DNA of 9,273 bases, taken from assembly GCA_046263055.1 (NCBI GenBank), contig JBHELO010000112.1, positions 1-9,273 on the forward strand, read 5' to 3'. This document shows, piece by piece, positions 1 to 5,889 of this stretch. Origin of the DNA: DATAQC01 sp046263055. GTDB lineage: Bacteria; Actinomycetota; Acidimicrobiia; Acidimicrobiales; AC-14. Under the pieces are notes generated by a model. It searched no databases. It had not been told where the DNA came from and was given only the letters and a program-made list of their open reading frames with translations. How positions within the stretch are numbered: position 1 is the first letter of the stretch; each line of letters starts with the position of its first letter. A program made the translations under genes and the position numbers.

Positions 1-918
1 GGCCAGCTCGACCATGCCGTAGCCGTCGATGAACATCGCCTCGCCCACGCTCTTGTCGATCACCGGCAGCGTGGCCGTGGCCCCGAGCTTCTGGAACGTC
101 TGCACGATCTCCTGTGGCATGGCGTCGGCGCCTGACGCCCACAGCCGCACCGACCGCAGGTCCCGCTGCTCGGCGCCCGCCTCCAGCATCATGCGGTACA
201 TCGCGGGGACGCCGATGAACACCGTCGCCCGCCGTGACTCGATGGCGTCGAGCGCGTCGGTCGGGCGGAACCGCGGCAGCAGGTACAGCGGGATCCCGGT
301 GCACGCGGCCATCAGCACGAGCGTGAACCCGGCGATGTGGGCGACGGGCATCCCGCACACGACCTCGTCGCGGCGCAGCCGCGCCGGGTACAGCGCCGCC
401 GCCGCCGCCGACCCGATCAGCGCCGCGTGGGTGAGCTCGGCGCCCTTCGGCTTCCCGGTGGTGCCCGACGTGTAGAAGATGGCGGCGACGTCGCTCGGCT
501 TCGCGGCCGCGGCGTCGATGCCGCCATCGCCATCGAGACCGCCCTCGACCTCGGCGGCGCTCCGCACCACCAGCGGCGCCTTCGAGTCGCCGACGACGTA
601 GTCGATCTCGTCCTTCGTCATCTGCGGGTTGACGGGCACCACCACCGCGCCGGCGCGTGCCGCGGCCAGGCACAGCAGGAAGAACTCGTAGCCGTTCGGC
701 GCGCCGATCACGACTCGGGCCCCGGGCTCGGTCTTCCCCGCGATGCCCCCGGCCATGCGGGCGACGCGATCGGCGCCCTCGCGGTAGGTGAGCTCGAGGC
801 CCGTCGTCGCCTCGGTGACCAGGCGCCGATCACCATTGATCTTGGCCAGACGCTCCAGGAGCGTGCCCAGGGTGACGTCGCGGCGAAGCACGAGGCTGGC
901 CCGGTCGAGTGCTCTCAC
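1..918 (-). CDS. Acyl-CoA synthetase / AMP-binding enzyme (partial, 3' end outside window)
   Basis: Member of the adenylate-forming (ANL) superfamily, which activates a carboxylic acid with ATP to an acyl-AMP and passes it to coenzyme A; substrate not predictable here. 306 residues are visible. The N-terminal domain has the ATP-binding P-loop YTSGTTGKPKG at residues 149-159, and the visible part ends in the A5-type motif DGYGMVE (about 298-304). The rest of the core and the C-terminal lid domain lie beyond base 1. The GTG start at 918-916 is chosen because GGGGAG (929-924) sits 5 nt upstream; an ATG further upstream (about 955) runs into a stop overlapping this GTG. It lies 86 bases downstream of the chimeric helicase frame on the same strand. 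Alanine codons are nearly evenly GCG and GCC (hand count about 23 and 25), more GCG-rich than the exonuclease gene to the right. Fatty-acid CoA ligase is most likely; other ANL ligases are possible. Confidence 0.93.
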   Translation of the reverse strand, partial: MRALDRASLVLRRDVTLGTLLERLAKINGDRRLVTEATTGLELTYREGADRVARMAGGIAGKTEPGARVVIGAPNGYEFFLLCLAAARAGAVVVPVNPQMTKDEIDYVVGDSKAPLVVRSAAEVEGGLDGDGGIDAAAAKPSDVAAIFYTSGTTGKPKGAELTHAALIGSAAAAALYPARLRRDEVVCGMPVAHIAGFTLVLMAACTGIPLYLLPRFRPTDALDAIESRRATVFIGVPAMYRMMLEAGAEQRDLRSVRLWASGADAMPQEIVQTFQKLGATATLPVIDKSVGEAMFIDGYGMVELA

Positions 919-930
919 GAATGCTCCCCC
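919..930 (-). promoter_or_regulatory. Ribosome binding site of the acyl-CoA synthetase
   Basis: GGGGAG (929-924 on the minus strand) lies 5 nt before the GTG at 918. It fixes the start codon and shows this gene is translated from a leadered or internal message, unlike several genes to the right. Confidence 0.7.
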
Positions 931-1004
931 CTCAGCCGACGCAACGCCCTGCATGGTCCCACCGCGGCCGTCGTCGCCGCTACGAGACGTTGCTCCGGCG
1001 TGCG

Positions 1005-2720
1005 TCAGGACGCGGACTTCTTGAGCGGCGCCCACGCCAGCAGCAGTCGCTTCTCGCCGACGCTGCGGAACCGCACCACCGCTTCCGCCTTGTCGGCGCT
1101 CCCTAGCACCTCGAGCACCACGCCCTCGCCCCACTTGCCGTGCACGACGTCGTCGCCCACCGCCAGACCGAGATGCTCGGCGCCGGTCGTCTTCGCCGGC
1201 GTGGCCGGACCACGCCCGCTGCCGAACACGCGCCCGGCGTCCATGGCGCGGTCGACGATGCCCTCACGACCGTGCCGCGCCCCGGGCCGACGCTTGCCAC
1301 CGTCGACGAGATGCGTCAGCTCCTCGGGGATCTCCTTCAGGAAGCGGCTCGGCGGGTTGTACTGCGTCGACCCGAACAGCATGCGGCTCCACGCGTGCGT
1401 CAGGTAGAGCCGTCGCTGCGCCCGGGTGATGCCCACGTAGCAGAGACGCCGCTCCTCCTCGAGCTCGTCGGGCTCGCCCAGCGAGCGCAGGTGCGGGAAC
1501 ACGCCGTCCTCCAGCCCGATCATGAACACGCCGTCGAACTCGAGGCCCTTGGCCGTGTGCAGGGTCATGAGCACCACGCTCGACTCGTCGGGGTCGAGAT
1601 CGTCGGCGTCGGCCACCAGGCTGACCGATTCCAGGAACGCTCGGGGGGTGGCGGCCTCGCCCGCCTCGGCGGCCAGGGCCTCGAACTCGTGGGCCGTCCC
1701 GACCAGCTCACCCAGGTTCTCGGCCCGGCTCTGGGCTTCGATGGAGCCGTCGGCCTGGAGCTCGGCCACGTAGCCCGTGTCGGCCAGCACCCGCTCGAGC
1801 AACTCGCCGGGCCCGAACCGCCCGGCGCGCAACGTCTCCAGCAGCCTGATGACATCGGCGATGCCGGTGAGGGCCCGGCCGCCCACCCCGGCGTCGGCCG
1901 CCCGGGCGAGGGCGTCGGCCAGGGCCCGGGCGGCTGACGCCGCCGCCCGCAGCGCCTCCCCGCCGGCCGTCCCGCCGGGCGGCGGCGGAACCTCGGCGGC
2001 TGACGGGTCGGCGGCCGGCGCCGGAGGCCGGACGATGCCGGGCGGCGGCGGCCGCCCCGCCGGCGGAAGCGGTCGACCGGTGGCCGGGGGTGGCGGTCGG
2101 CCGGCCAACTCGGCGCGCAACCGTTCGGCGGTGACCCGGGCGGCGGCCAGTTCGGCCTGGGCGGCGGCCATGGCCGTCCTGGCCGAGTCCCGTTCGGTGA
2201 CCAGGGCCTCCAGGCGGGCCGCCGACTCCGTGACCTGGCGGGCCGCCGCCCGGCGGCCCCGTCGCTCCTCGGCCAATGCCTCGGCCGCCCGGGTCGCCTC
2301 GGCGCGGGCGGTGGCGGCCGCCTCCTCGGCCCGCCGGGTCGCCTCCTCGGCCGCTCCCAGCCGGCGGCGGGCGTCGGTGTCGGCCCGACGGTCGGCGGCC
2401 CGAGCCCGGTCGTCGTCGACCCGGCGGGCCAAGGCGTCCACCTCCGCCTCCCAGCCTTCGGGGCGGGTGAGGAAGAGCCACCCGGCCCGTCCCACGCCGG
2501 ACTCGTCAACCTCGGCCGCCACCCGGGCCCGGAAGTCCTCGTCACCGTCGAGGGCTTTGCGGGCCGCCACCAGGGCCCGCGGCGGGAGCCTCGCGAACTG
2601 GAGGAAGGGCCGCAGGCCGGTCGGGGAGGTGCGGACGGGCACGTCGTCCTCTCCCGCCTTGGCCACCGCCACCGCCGCCTCCAACGCCGGGCGCAGCAGG
2701 GCGTCGTCCGGGTTCGTCAG
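1005..2720 (-). CDS. In-frame chimera: NYN-type protein N-terminal half + PcrA/UvrD helicase C-terminal half
   Basis: Numbering is from a CTG start at 2720 (571 aa). Residues about 1-95 (LRPFLQFARLPPRAL, VGRAGWLFLTRPEGW) resemble the N-terminus of actinobacterial NYN/YacP-like RNA-binding proteins. Residues about 95-207 are a charged Ala/Arg/Glu coiled coil, and 208-250 a Pro-rich linker; in that family a NYN nuclease domain should follow. Instead, from about residue 277 the sequence is PcrA/UvrD domain 2: AGVGGRALTGIAD, motif V (LMTLHTAKGLEF, about 384-395), motif VI (RRLCYVGITRAQRRL, about 424-438) and the C-terminal Tudor-like segment (VGDDVVHGKWGEGVV). Helicase Walker A, motif II and the whole 1A/1B ATPase part are absent, so helicase activity is not expected. 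The CTG start forms a CTGA overlap with the zinc-ribbon gene; the next in-frame candidate is TTG at 2684, without a clear RBS. It is either a genuine fusion or an assembly chimera. Confidence 0.8.
   Translation of the reverse strand: MTNPDDALLRPALEAAVAVAKAGEDDVPVRTSPTGLRPFLQFARLPPRALVAARKALDGDEDFRARVAAEVDESGVGRAGWLFLTRPEGWEAEVDALARRVDDDRARAADRRADTDARRRLGAAEEATRRAEEAAATARAEATRAAEALAEERRGRRAAARQVTESAARLEALVTERDSARTAMAAAQAELAAARVTAERLRAELAGRPPPPATGRPLPPAGRPPPPGIVRPPAPAADPSAAEVPPPPGGTAGGEALRAAASAARALADALARAADAGVGGRALTGIADVIRLLETLRAGRFGPGELLERVLADTGYVAELQADGSIEAQSRAENLGELVGTAHEFEALAAEAGEAATPRAFLESVSLVADADDLDPDESSVVLMTLHTAKGLEFDGVFMIGLEDGVFPHLRSLGEPDELEEERRLCYVGITRAQRRLYLTHAWSRMLFGSTQYNPPSRFLKEIPEELTHLVDGGKRRPGARHGREGIVDRAMDAGRVFGSGRGPATPAKTTGAEHLGLAVGDDVVHGKWGEGVVLEVLGSADKAEAVVRFRSVGEKRLLLAWAPLKKSAS
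1870..1905 (-). other. Junction between NYN-protein-like and PcrA-like sequence
   Basis: Family resemblance changes here from the helix typical of the segment before a NYN domain (AASAARALADALARA) to the PcrA domain-2 segment AGVGGRALTGIADVIRLLE. The frame is kept across the join. The stretch is alanine-rich on both sides, so a short run of shared sequence could have promoted recombination or misassembly. The exact base cannot be fixed without alignments. Confidence 0.6.
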
Positions 2721-2995
2721 GCGCCCGACGACCGGGCCTCGGGCTCGGCCCGGGCCGCTGCCGTCTCGTCGCCGTCACCCGACGGCAGCCCCGGGGACAC
2801 CAGCTCCACCGCCCGCCCCGACCCGCACCAGCGGCAGGACACGTCCTCCACCACCTCGTGGAGCACCTCGGGATCCTCCACCGAGAGGTCGCCGCTCAAC
2901 GAGTAGTGGTGGTAGGCCCGCGTGCGGCGGGTGGTCGTGACGTCGAAGCGGGTGAGGTTGCCGCAGGCGGAGCAGCGGTAACGGACGACGGCCAC
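2717..2995 (-). CDS. Small zinc-ribbon protein
   Basis: A 92-residue protein of unknown function with two CxxC pairs, C8-C11 (CSAC) and C54-C57 (CRWC), the arrangement expected for one structural zinc site. The stretch between them contains a hydrophilic TTTRRTRAYHHYSLSG segment and an acidic segment. The C-terminal 25 residues are low-complexity and acidic. The GTG at 2995 is the only sensible start before the first CxxC; a TACGAT box ends 8 nt upstream and there is no Shine-Dalgarno, so a leaderless message is likely. Its TGA stop overlaps the next frame (CTGA), which suggests co-translation with the NYN-like protein. Zinc and RNA or protein binding are inference from the cysteines. Confidence 0.82.
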   Translation of the reverse strand: MAVVRYRCSACGNLTRFDVTTTRRTRAYHHYSLSGDLSVEDPEVLHEVVEDVSCRWCGSGRAVELVSPGLPSGDGDETAAARAEPEARSSGA

Positions 2996-3003
2996 GACCG
3001 GGC

Positions 3004-3009
3004 ATCGTA
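3004..3009 (-). promoter_or_regulatory. -10 box (TACGAT) for leaderless zinc-ribbon gene
   Basis: TACGAT on the minus strand is followed by 8 nt and then the GTG at 2995. This spacing would place transcription start at or next to the start codon. No good -35 is visible. Confidence 0.55.
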
Positions 3010-3045
3010 CCGGCCGGCCTTCGCGACGCCCGTCGACCCGTACGT

Positions 3046-3075
3046 TTGTTCGACGAACTGATGTTCGACTACGGT
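3046..3075 (+). promoter_or_regulatory. Promoter of the exonuclease/UvrC-like gene (leaderless)
   Basis: The -10 box TACGGT (3070-3075) ends 8 nt before the GTG at 3084, so the mRNA probably begins at or very near the start codon. A weak -35 TTGTTC (3046-3051) stands 18 nt upstream of it. The LexA box fills the spacer. Confidence 0.65.
3054..3067 (+). promoter_or_regulatory. LexA (SOS) box
   Basis: CGAACTGATGTTCG is a perfect match to the Gram-positive/actinobacterial LexA operator CGAAC-N4-GTTCG, with a further A after the right arm. It lies inside the -35/-10 spacer, 2 nt before the TACGGT -10 box of the exonuclease/UvrC-like gene, where bound LexA would block RNA polymerase. An extra GTTCG half-site (3048-3052) lies just upstream. 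The gene it controls is a DNA-repair nuclease, which makes the call much stronger than the motif alone. Confidence 0.88.
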
Positions 3076-3083
3076 TCCACGCC

Positions 3084-4904
3084 GTGCAACGGTCCTTCGA
3101 CGACCTCGGCACCCCCCTGCACCAGGTGACCTTCTGCGTGCTGGACCTGGAGACCACCGGCGCGTCCCCCGCCGACTGCGCCATCACCGAAGTGGGAGCG
3201 GTGAAGGTGCGGGGCGGGGAGTGCCTGGGGCGGTTCCAGACCCTCGTCAACCCCGGCTCGGCCATCCCGCCCGAAATCGTGGTCCTCACCGGCATCACCA
3301 CCGCCATGGTGCTGCCGGCACCCACCATCGGGGCGGTGCTGCCCGCCTTCCTCGAGTTCGCCGGGGACGCCGTCCTGGTCGGCCACAACGCCCGCTTCGA
3401 CCTCGGGTTCCTCCAGGCGGCGGCGGCCGCCGCCGGCTATCCCAGGTTGGCCAACCCGGTGGTGGACACCTGCGCCCTGGCGCGCCGGCTGGTGCGGGAC
3501 GAGGTGCCCGACTGCCGGCTCGCCACCCTGGCCAGCCGCCTCCGGCTGGCCCATCAGCCCTGCCATCGGGCCCTCGACGACGCCGTCGCCACCGTGGACC
3601 TGCTCCACCTGCTCCTGGAGCGGGCCGGGAGCCTGGGCGTGCTCGGCCTGGACGACCTCATGCAACTGCCCACGATCCGGGCCCATCCCCAGGTGGGCAA
3701 GCTGCGGCTCACGGCGTCCCTGCCTCGGCGCCCCGGTGTCTACCTGTTCCGGGGACGTGGCGGCCGGGTGCTGTACGTGGGCAAGGCCACCAACCTGCGG
3801 GCCCGGGTCCGCTCCTACTTCTCGGGCGACGAGCGGCGCAAGGTAGGTCAGCTGTTGCGTGAGACGGAGGCCATAGACCACGTGGTCTGCCCCGGGCCCT
3901 TGGAGGCGGCAGTGCTGGAGGTCCGCCTCATCCACCACTACCTGCCACCGTTCAACCGCCGGTCCAAGCTCTGGCGCCGCTACGCCTACCTGAAGCTCAC
4001 GCTGGACGAGCGGTTCCCCCGGCTGTCGGTGGTGCGAGCCGCCCGGGCCGGGGACGGCTGCCTCTACATCGGGCCCCTTCCCTCCTCGGGCGCCGCCCGG
4101 CTGGTGGCCGAAGCCATCGAGGCGGCGGTCCCCATCCGCCGGTGCACCGGTCGCCCGGGGCGGGCGCCTCGCGGGTGGCCCTGCACCCCGGCCCAACTCG
4201 GCGTGGCCACCTGCCCGTGCGCCGGCACCATCGGGGAGGCGGACTACGCCGTGCTGGTCGCAAAGGTGGTGGAGGGCCTCACCACCGACCCGTCGGTGCT
4301 CTTCGGTCCCCTACGAGCCCGCATGGCCACTTTGGCCGGCGCCGAGCGGTTCGAGGAGGCGTCCGCCGTCCGGGACCGGGCCCAGGCCCTGGGCCGCGCC
4401 CTCCAGCGCCAGCGCCTGCTCGACCGCCTGAGGCGGGCCGGCCGGGTGGAACTGGACCTGCCGGAGGGGTCGGGCGGTCGGGGCCGTGCCCGCCGCCTGG
4501 TGCTGGCCAGCGGTCGCCTCCTGGGCGGGGAGGGCCAGCTCGACCTCGACCTCGGCCTCGACCTGCTCCCGGCGCCCGGGCTGGCTGGAGGGGCCGCCGC
4601 CGAGGACGGCTCCGGGCCGCCGGGCCTGCCCCTTCCTCGCCACCTGGCCGACGAGCTGGCGTGCGTGGCCTCGTGGCTGGACGCCGAGGCGGCCCGGGTC
4701 CGGCTGATCCGCTGCGACGGCGAGCTGGCGTCCCGCCTCCCGCCCATCCCGCCGCTGGCACCCCTGGCCGTGCCGCCGCCGTCCGAGCACGAGAACCCAT
4801 CCGGTTCGCCCCGCCAGAGCGATCCCCAGCAGAGCCCGCCAGTCGGCCGACCACCGCTCGGCCGACCACCGCTCGGCCGACCACTCGAGCCCGCAGGCTC
4901 GTAG
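3084..4904 (+). CDS. DEDDh 3'-5' exonuclease fused to UvrC/Cho-like GIY-YIG nuclease, SOS-controlled
   Basis: 606 residues in two nuclease modules. Residues about 15-180 are a DnaQ-type DEDDh exonuclease: D21-x-E23 (LDLETTG), D106 in GHNARFD, H161 and D166 in HRALDDA, so all acidic and histidine ligands are present. Residues about 205-292 are a UvrC/Cho-type GIY-YIG domain (GVYLF 218-222, YVGKATNLRARVRSYF 231-246, conserved Glu at 274/279, PPFN). C354, C367, C377 and C379 match the four cysteines that carry the iron-sulphur cluster in UvrC, although the last pair is a compressed CPC. A UVR-like helix pair follows (about 409-435). The UvrC C-terminal endonuclease-V-like half and helix-hairpin-helix are absent, so this resembles Cho: an incision on one side of a lesion, perhaps followed by trimming by the exonuclease (inference). 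GTG start with leaderless promoter; LexA box upstream. The C-terminal 40 residues are Pro-rich with a GRPPL repeat. Confidence 0.93.
   Translation: MQRSFDDLGTPLHQVTFCVLDLETTGASPADCAITEVGAVKVRGGECLGRFQTLVNPGSAIPPEIVVLTGITTAMVLPAPTIGAVLPAFLEFAGDAVLVGHNARFDLGFLQAAAAAAGYPRLANPVVDTCALARRLVRDEVPDCRLATLASRLRLAHQPCHRALDDAVATVDLLHLLLERAGSLGVLGLDDLMQLPTIRAHPQVGKLRLTASLPRRPGVYLFRGRGGRVLYVGKATNLRARVRSYFSGDERRKVGQLLRETEAIDHVVCPGPLEAAVLEVRLIHHYLPPFNRRSKLWRRYAYLKLTLDERFPRLSVVRAARAGDGCLYIGPLPSSGAARLVAEAIEAAVPIRRCTGRPGRAPRGWPCTPAQLGVATCPCAGTIGEADYAVLVAKVVEGLTTDPSVLFGPLRARMATLAGAERFEEASAVRDRAQALGRALQRQRLLDRLRRAGRVELDLPEGSGGRGRARRLVLASGRLLGGEGQLDLDLGLDLLPAPGLAGGAAAEDGSGPPGLPLPRHLADELACVASWLDAEAARVRLIRCDGELASRLPPIPPLAPLAVPPPSEHENPSGSPRQSDPQQSPPVGRPPLGRPPLGRPLEPAGS
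4843..4884 (+). repeat. 15-bp tandem repeat, 2.8 copies
   Basis: The unit TCGGCCGACCACCGC occurs at 4843-4857 and 4858-4872, with 12 bases of a third copy at 4873-4884. Being a multiple of three, it adds GRPPL units to the C-terminal tail of the nuclease without shifting frame. Confidence 0.9.
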
Positions 4905-4907
4905 GCT
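4902..4907 (+). promoter_or_regulatory. -10 box (TAGGCT) for leaderless RAM-domain gene
   Basis: TAGGCT ends 8 nt before the GTG at 4916. Its first three bases are also the TAG stop codon of the nuclease gene. No Shine-Dalgarno precedes the GTG, so a separate leaderless transcript is likely. Confidence 0.55.
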
Positions 4908-4915
4908 CGGCGCCC

Positions 4916-5194
4916 GTGCTCTCCGCCTTCGTGCTGGTGCAGGCCAAGCCCGACCGGGTCGCCGACCTCGGGCCCGAGCTGGCCGACATCGCCGGCGTGG
5001 CCGAGGTGTACTCGGTCACCGGTGACGACGACCTCTTGGTGGTGGTGAGGGTCCGCCGCCACGAAGACCTGGCCGAGGTGGTCACCGGCCACCTCGCCCG
5101 CCTGGAGGGCGTGGTGGCCACCCGCACCATGATCGCCTTCCGGGCCTACAGCCGCCACGACCTGGAGGCCATGTTCGACCTCGGGGCCGAGTAG
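4916..5194 (+). CDS. Stand-alone Lrp/AsnC ligand-binding (RAM) domain protein
   Basis: A 92-residue protein matching the C-terminal effector domain of Lrp/AsnC regulators: a beta-alpha-beta-beta-alpha-beta fold with AFVLVQAKPDRV at the start, GVAEVYSVTGDDDLLVVVRV in the middle (GDDD loop and hydrophobic strand) and a final TRTMIAFRAY strand. There is no helix-turn-helix, so it cannot bind DNA in the Lrp manner. Such RAM-only proteins oligomerise through the domain and in the family bind amino acids at subunit interfaces; whether this one does is inference. GTG at 4916 is chosen because the domain begins immediately after it and a TAGGCT box lies 8 nt upstream. It follows the nuclease gene by 11 bases and ends before a strong hairpin. 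Proximity to trpD is suggestive of amino-acid sensing but not proof. Confidence 0.88.
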   Translation: MLSAFVLVQAKPDRVADLGPELADIAGVAEVYSVTGDDDLLVVVRVRRHEDLAEVVTGHLARLEGVVATRTMIAFRAYSRHDLEAMFDLGAE

Positions 5195-5213
5195 CCCACC
5201 GGCCGCCGGCGTC

Positions 5214-5268
5214 CCCGACCCGGTTAGGCCCGGGCCACCCCGCAGGGGTGGCGCCCGACGGGGTCGGG
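5214..5268. terminator. Nested hairpin between convergent genes (bidirectional terminator)
   Basis: An inner perfect stem CCACCCC (5235-5241) / GGGGTGG (5245-5251) with a 3-nt GCA loop is enclosed by an outer 8-bp stem CCCGACCC (5214-5221) / GGGTCGGG (5261-5268). It fills the gap between the plus-strand gene ending at 5194 and the minus-strand gene ending at 5278. There is no T-tract, as is common in high-GC actinobacteria. Confidence 0.7.
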
Positions 5269-5277
5269 AGGCACGGC

Positions 5278-5811
5278 TCAGCTGTGGGAGGCCACCGCCT
5301 GGGCCAGCTTCTTGAGGGCGGCGGTAGCGGTCGGCGGGGGCGACGTGGTCGTGAGGGTGACGATGGTCAGGTTGGACCCGCGCAGGACGTAGGCCCGGTT
5401 GGCGGTGACGAAGGCCTTGTCGGCCACTCCGTTCAGGGTCTCGGCGCCCGCCGCCGACGACAGCTCCAAGTCGTACAGGCGGGACGCCTCGGAGGTCTGG
5501 TTGGTGGCGATCACCACCGACGAGGCGGTGGAGTTGGCGAACTCGTAGCGGCACACGACCCCGTTGCTGCCGACGCCGGGGGCGACGGGGGCACCCACCG
5601 CCGCCTCCACGTCGGCCTTGGGCGCCAGGGAGCAGGCCTTGTTGGGGTCGCCGGTGTAGCTGGTGGGAGGGGCCGAGGCCGTCTTCGTCGCCTTCGTGCT
5701 CGACCCCGAAGACCCGCCGCAGGCCACCACGGCCAGGCCGAGGCCGGCGGCCACCGCCGCCACCCGGGCCCCTCGGTTCCACCGCCGGTCGGTGAGGGCT
5801 GGGCGCTTCAC
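5278..5811 (-). CDS. Secreted lipoprotein, DUF3558-like
   Basis: 177 residues. The N-terminus has an Arg-rich n-region (RRWNRGAR), a hydrophobic stretch AAVAAGLGLAVVAC and a lipobox VVAC with the lipidated Cys at 31, followed by a Gly/Ser/Thr-rich tether (about 32-52). The mature domain has a CSLAPKADVEAAVG motif (Cys60) and a second cysteine in VCRYE (Cys87), probably a disulphide pair, and ends in an Ala-rich helix. This CSL...AAVG...C-x-Y pattern recalls DUF3558-type actinobacterial lipoproteins; the family match is tentative and function unknown. Start: AAGGAG (5825-5820) lies 8 nt before GTG 5811; an in-frame GTG at 5820 overlaps the RBS and is less likely. It follows trpD by 78 bases on the same strand, so may be cotranscribed, and ends at the shared terminator. 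Confidence 0.85.
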   Translation of the reverse strand: MKRPALTDRRWNRGARVAAVAAGLGLAVVACGGSSGSSTKATKTASAPPTSYTGDPNKACSLAPKADVEAAVGAPVAPGVGSNGVVCRYEFANSTASSVVIATNQTSEASRLYDLELSSAAGAETLNGVADKAFVTANRAYVLRGSNLTIVTLTTTSPPPTATAALKKLAQAVASHS

Positions 5812-5825
5812 GTCTGTCACTCCTT
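5812..5825 (-). promoter_or_regulatory. Ribosome binding site deciding the lipoprotein start
   Basis: AAGGAG at 5825-5820 (minus strand), 8 nt before GTG 5811. It favours this GTG over the in-frame GTG at 5820 and the more distant ATG near 5865. Confidence 0.75.
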
Positions 5826-5889
5826 CTCGTTCGCTCGTCTCGTGCACTCGGGTGGCATCGTCCACTGGTTCGGGCGCAGGCGATCGGGA

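Noticed and set aside
917..955. Upstream ATG as start or leader peptide of the acyl-CoA synthetase
   Set aside because: It reads only 12 codons to a TGA overlapping the GTG start and has no regulatory residue bias such as repeated Trp or His.
337..1407. Plus-strand frame of 356 codons
   Set aside because: Antisense to the acyl-CoA synthetase and helicase coding sequence, both of which show family motifs; the product is low-complexity.
1980..2110. GC-rich repetitive stretch as a regulatory repeat
   Set aside because: It is the coding sequence for a Pro/Gly/Arg-rich linker (RPPPP units) in the chimeric protein and needs no other explanation.
1777..2940. Plus-strand frame rich in Ser/Ala/Arg opposite the coiled coil
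   Set aside because: Mirror image of the Ala/Arg/Glu coiled-coil coding sequence; no domain.
2996..3067. LexA control of the divergent zinc-ribbon gene
   Set aside because: The box lies about 45 bases upstream of that gene's -10 element, outside the polymerase-blocking zone, whereas it sits within the plus-strand promoter.
3069..4196. Long minus-strand open frame (375 codons) opposite the nuclease gene
   Set aside because: Its protein is low-complexity Gly/Pro/Arg/His-rich without motifs, whereas the plus strand encodes clear nuclease domains; such antisense frames are routine at this GC content.
4244..5782. 512-codon minus-strand frame across three genes
   Set aside because: It spans the terminator hairpin and runs antisense to the nuclease and RAM genes with no recognisable domain; a composition artefact.
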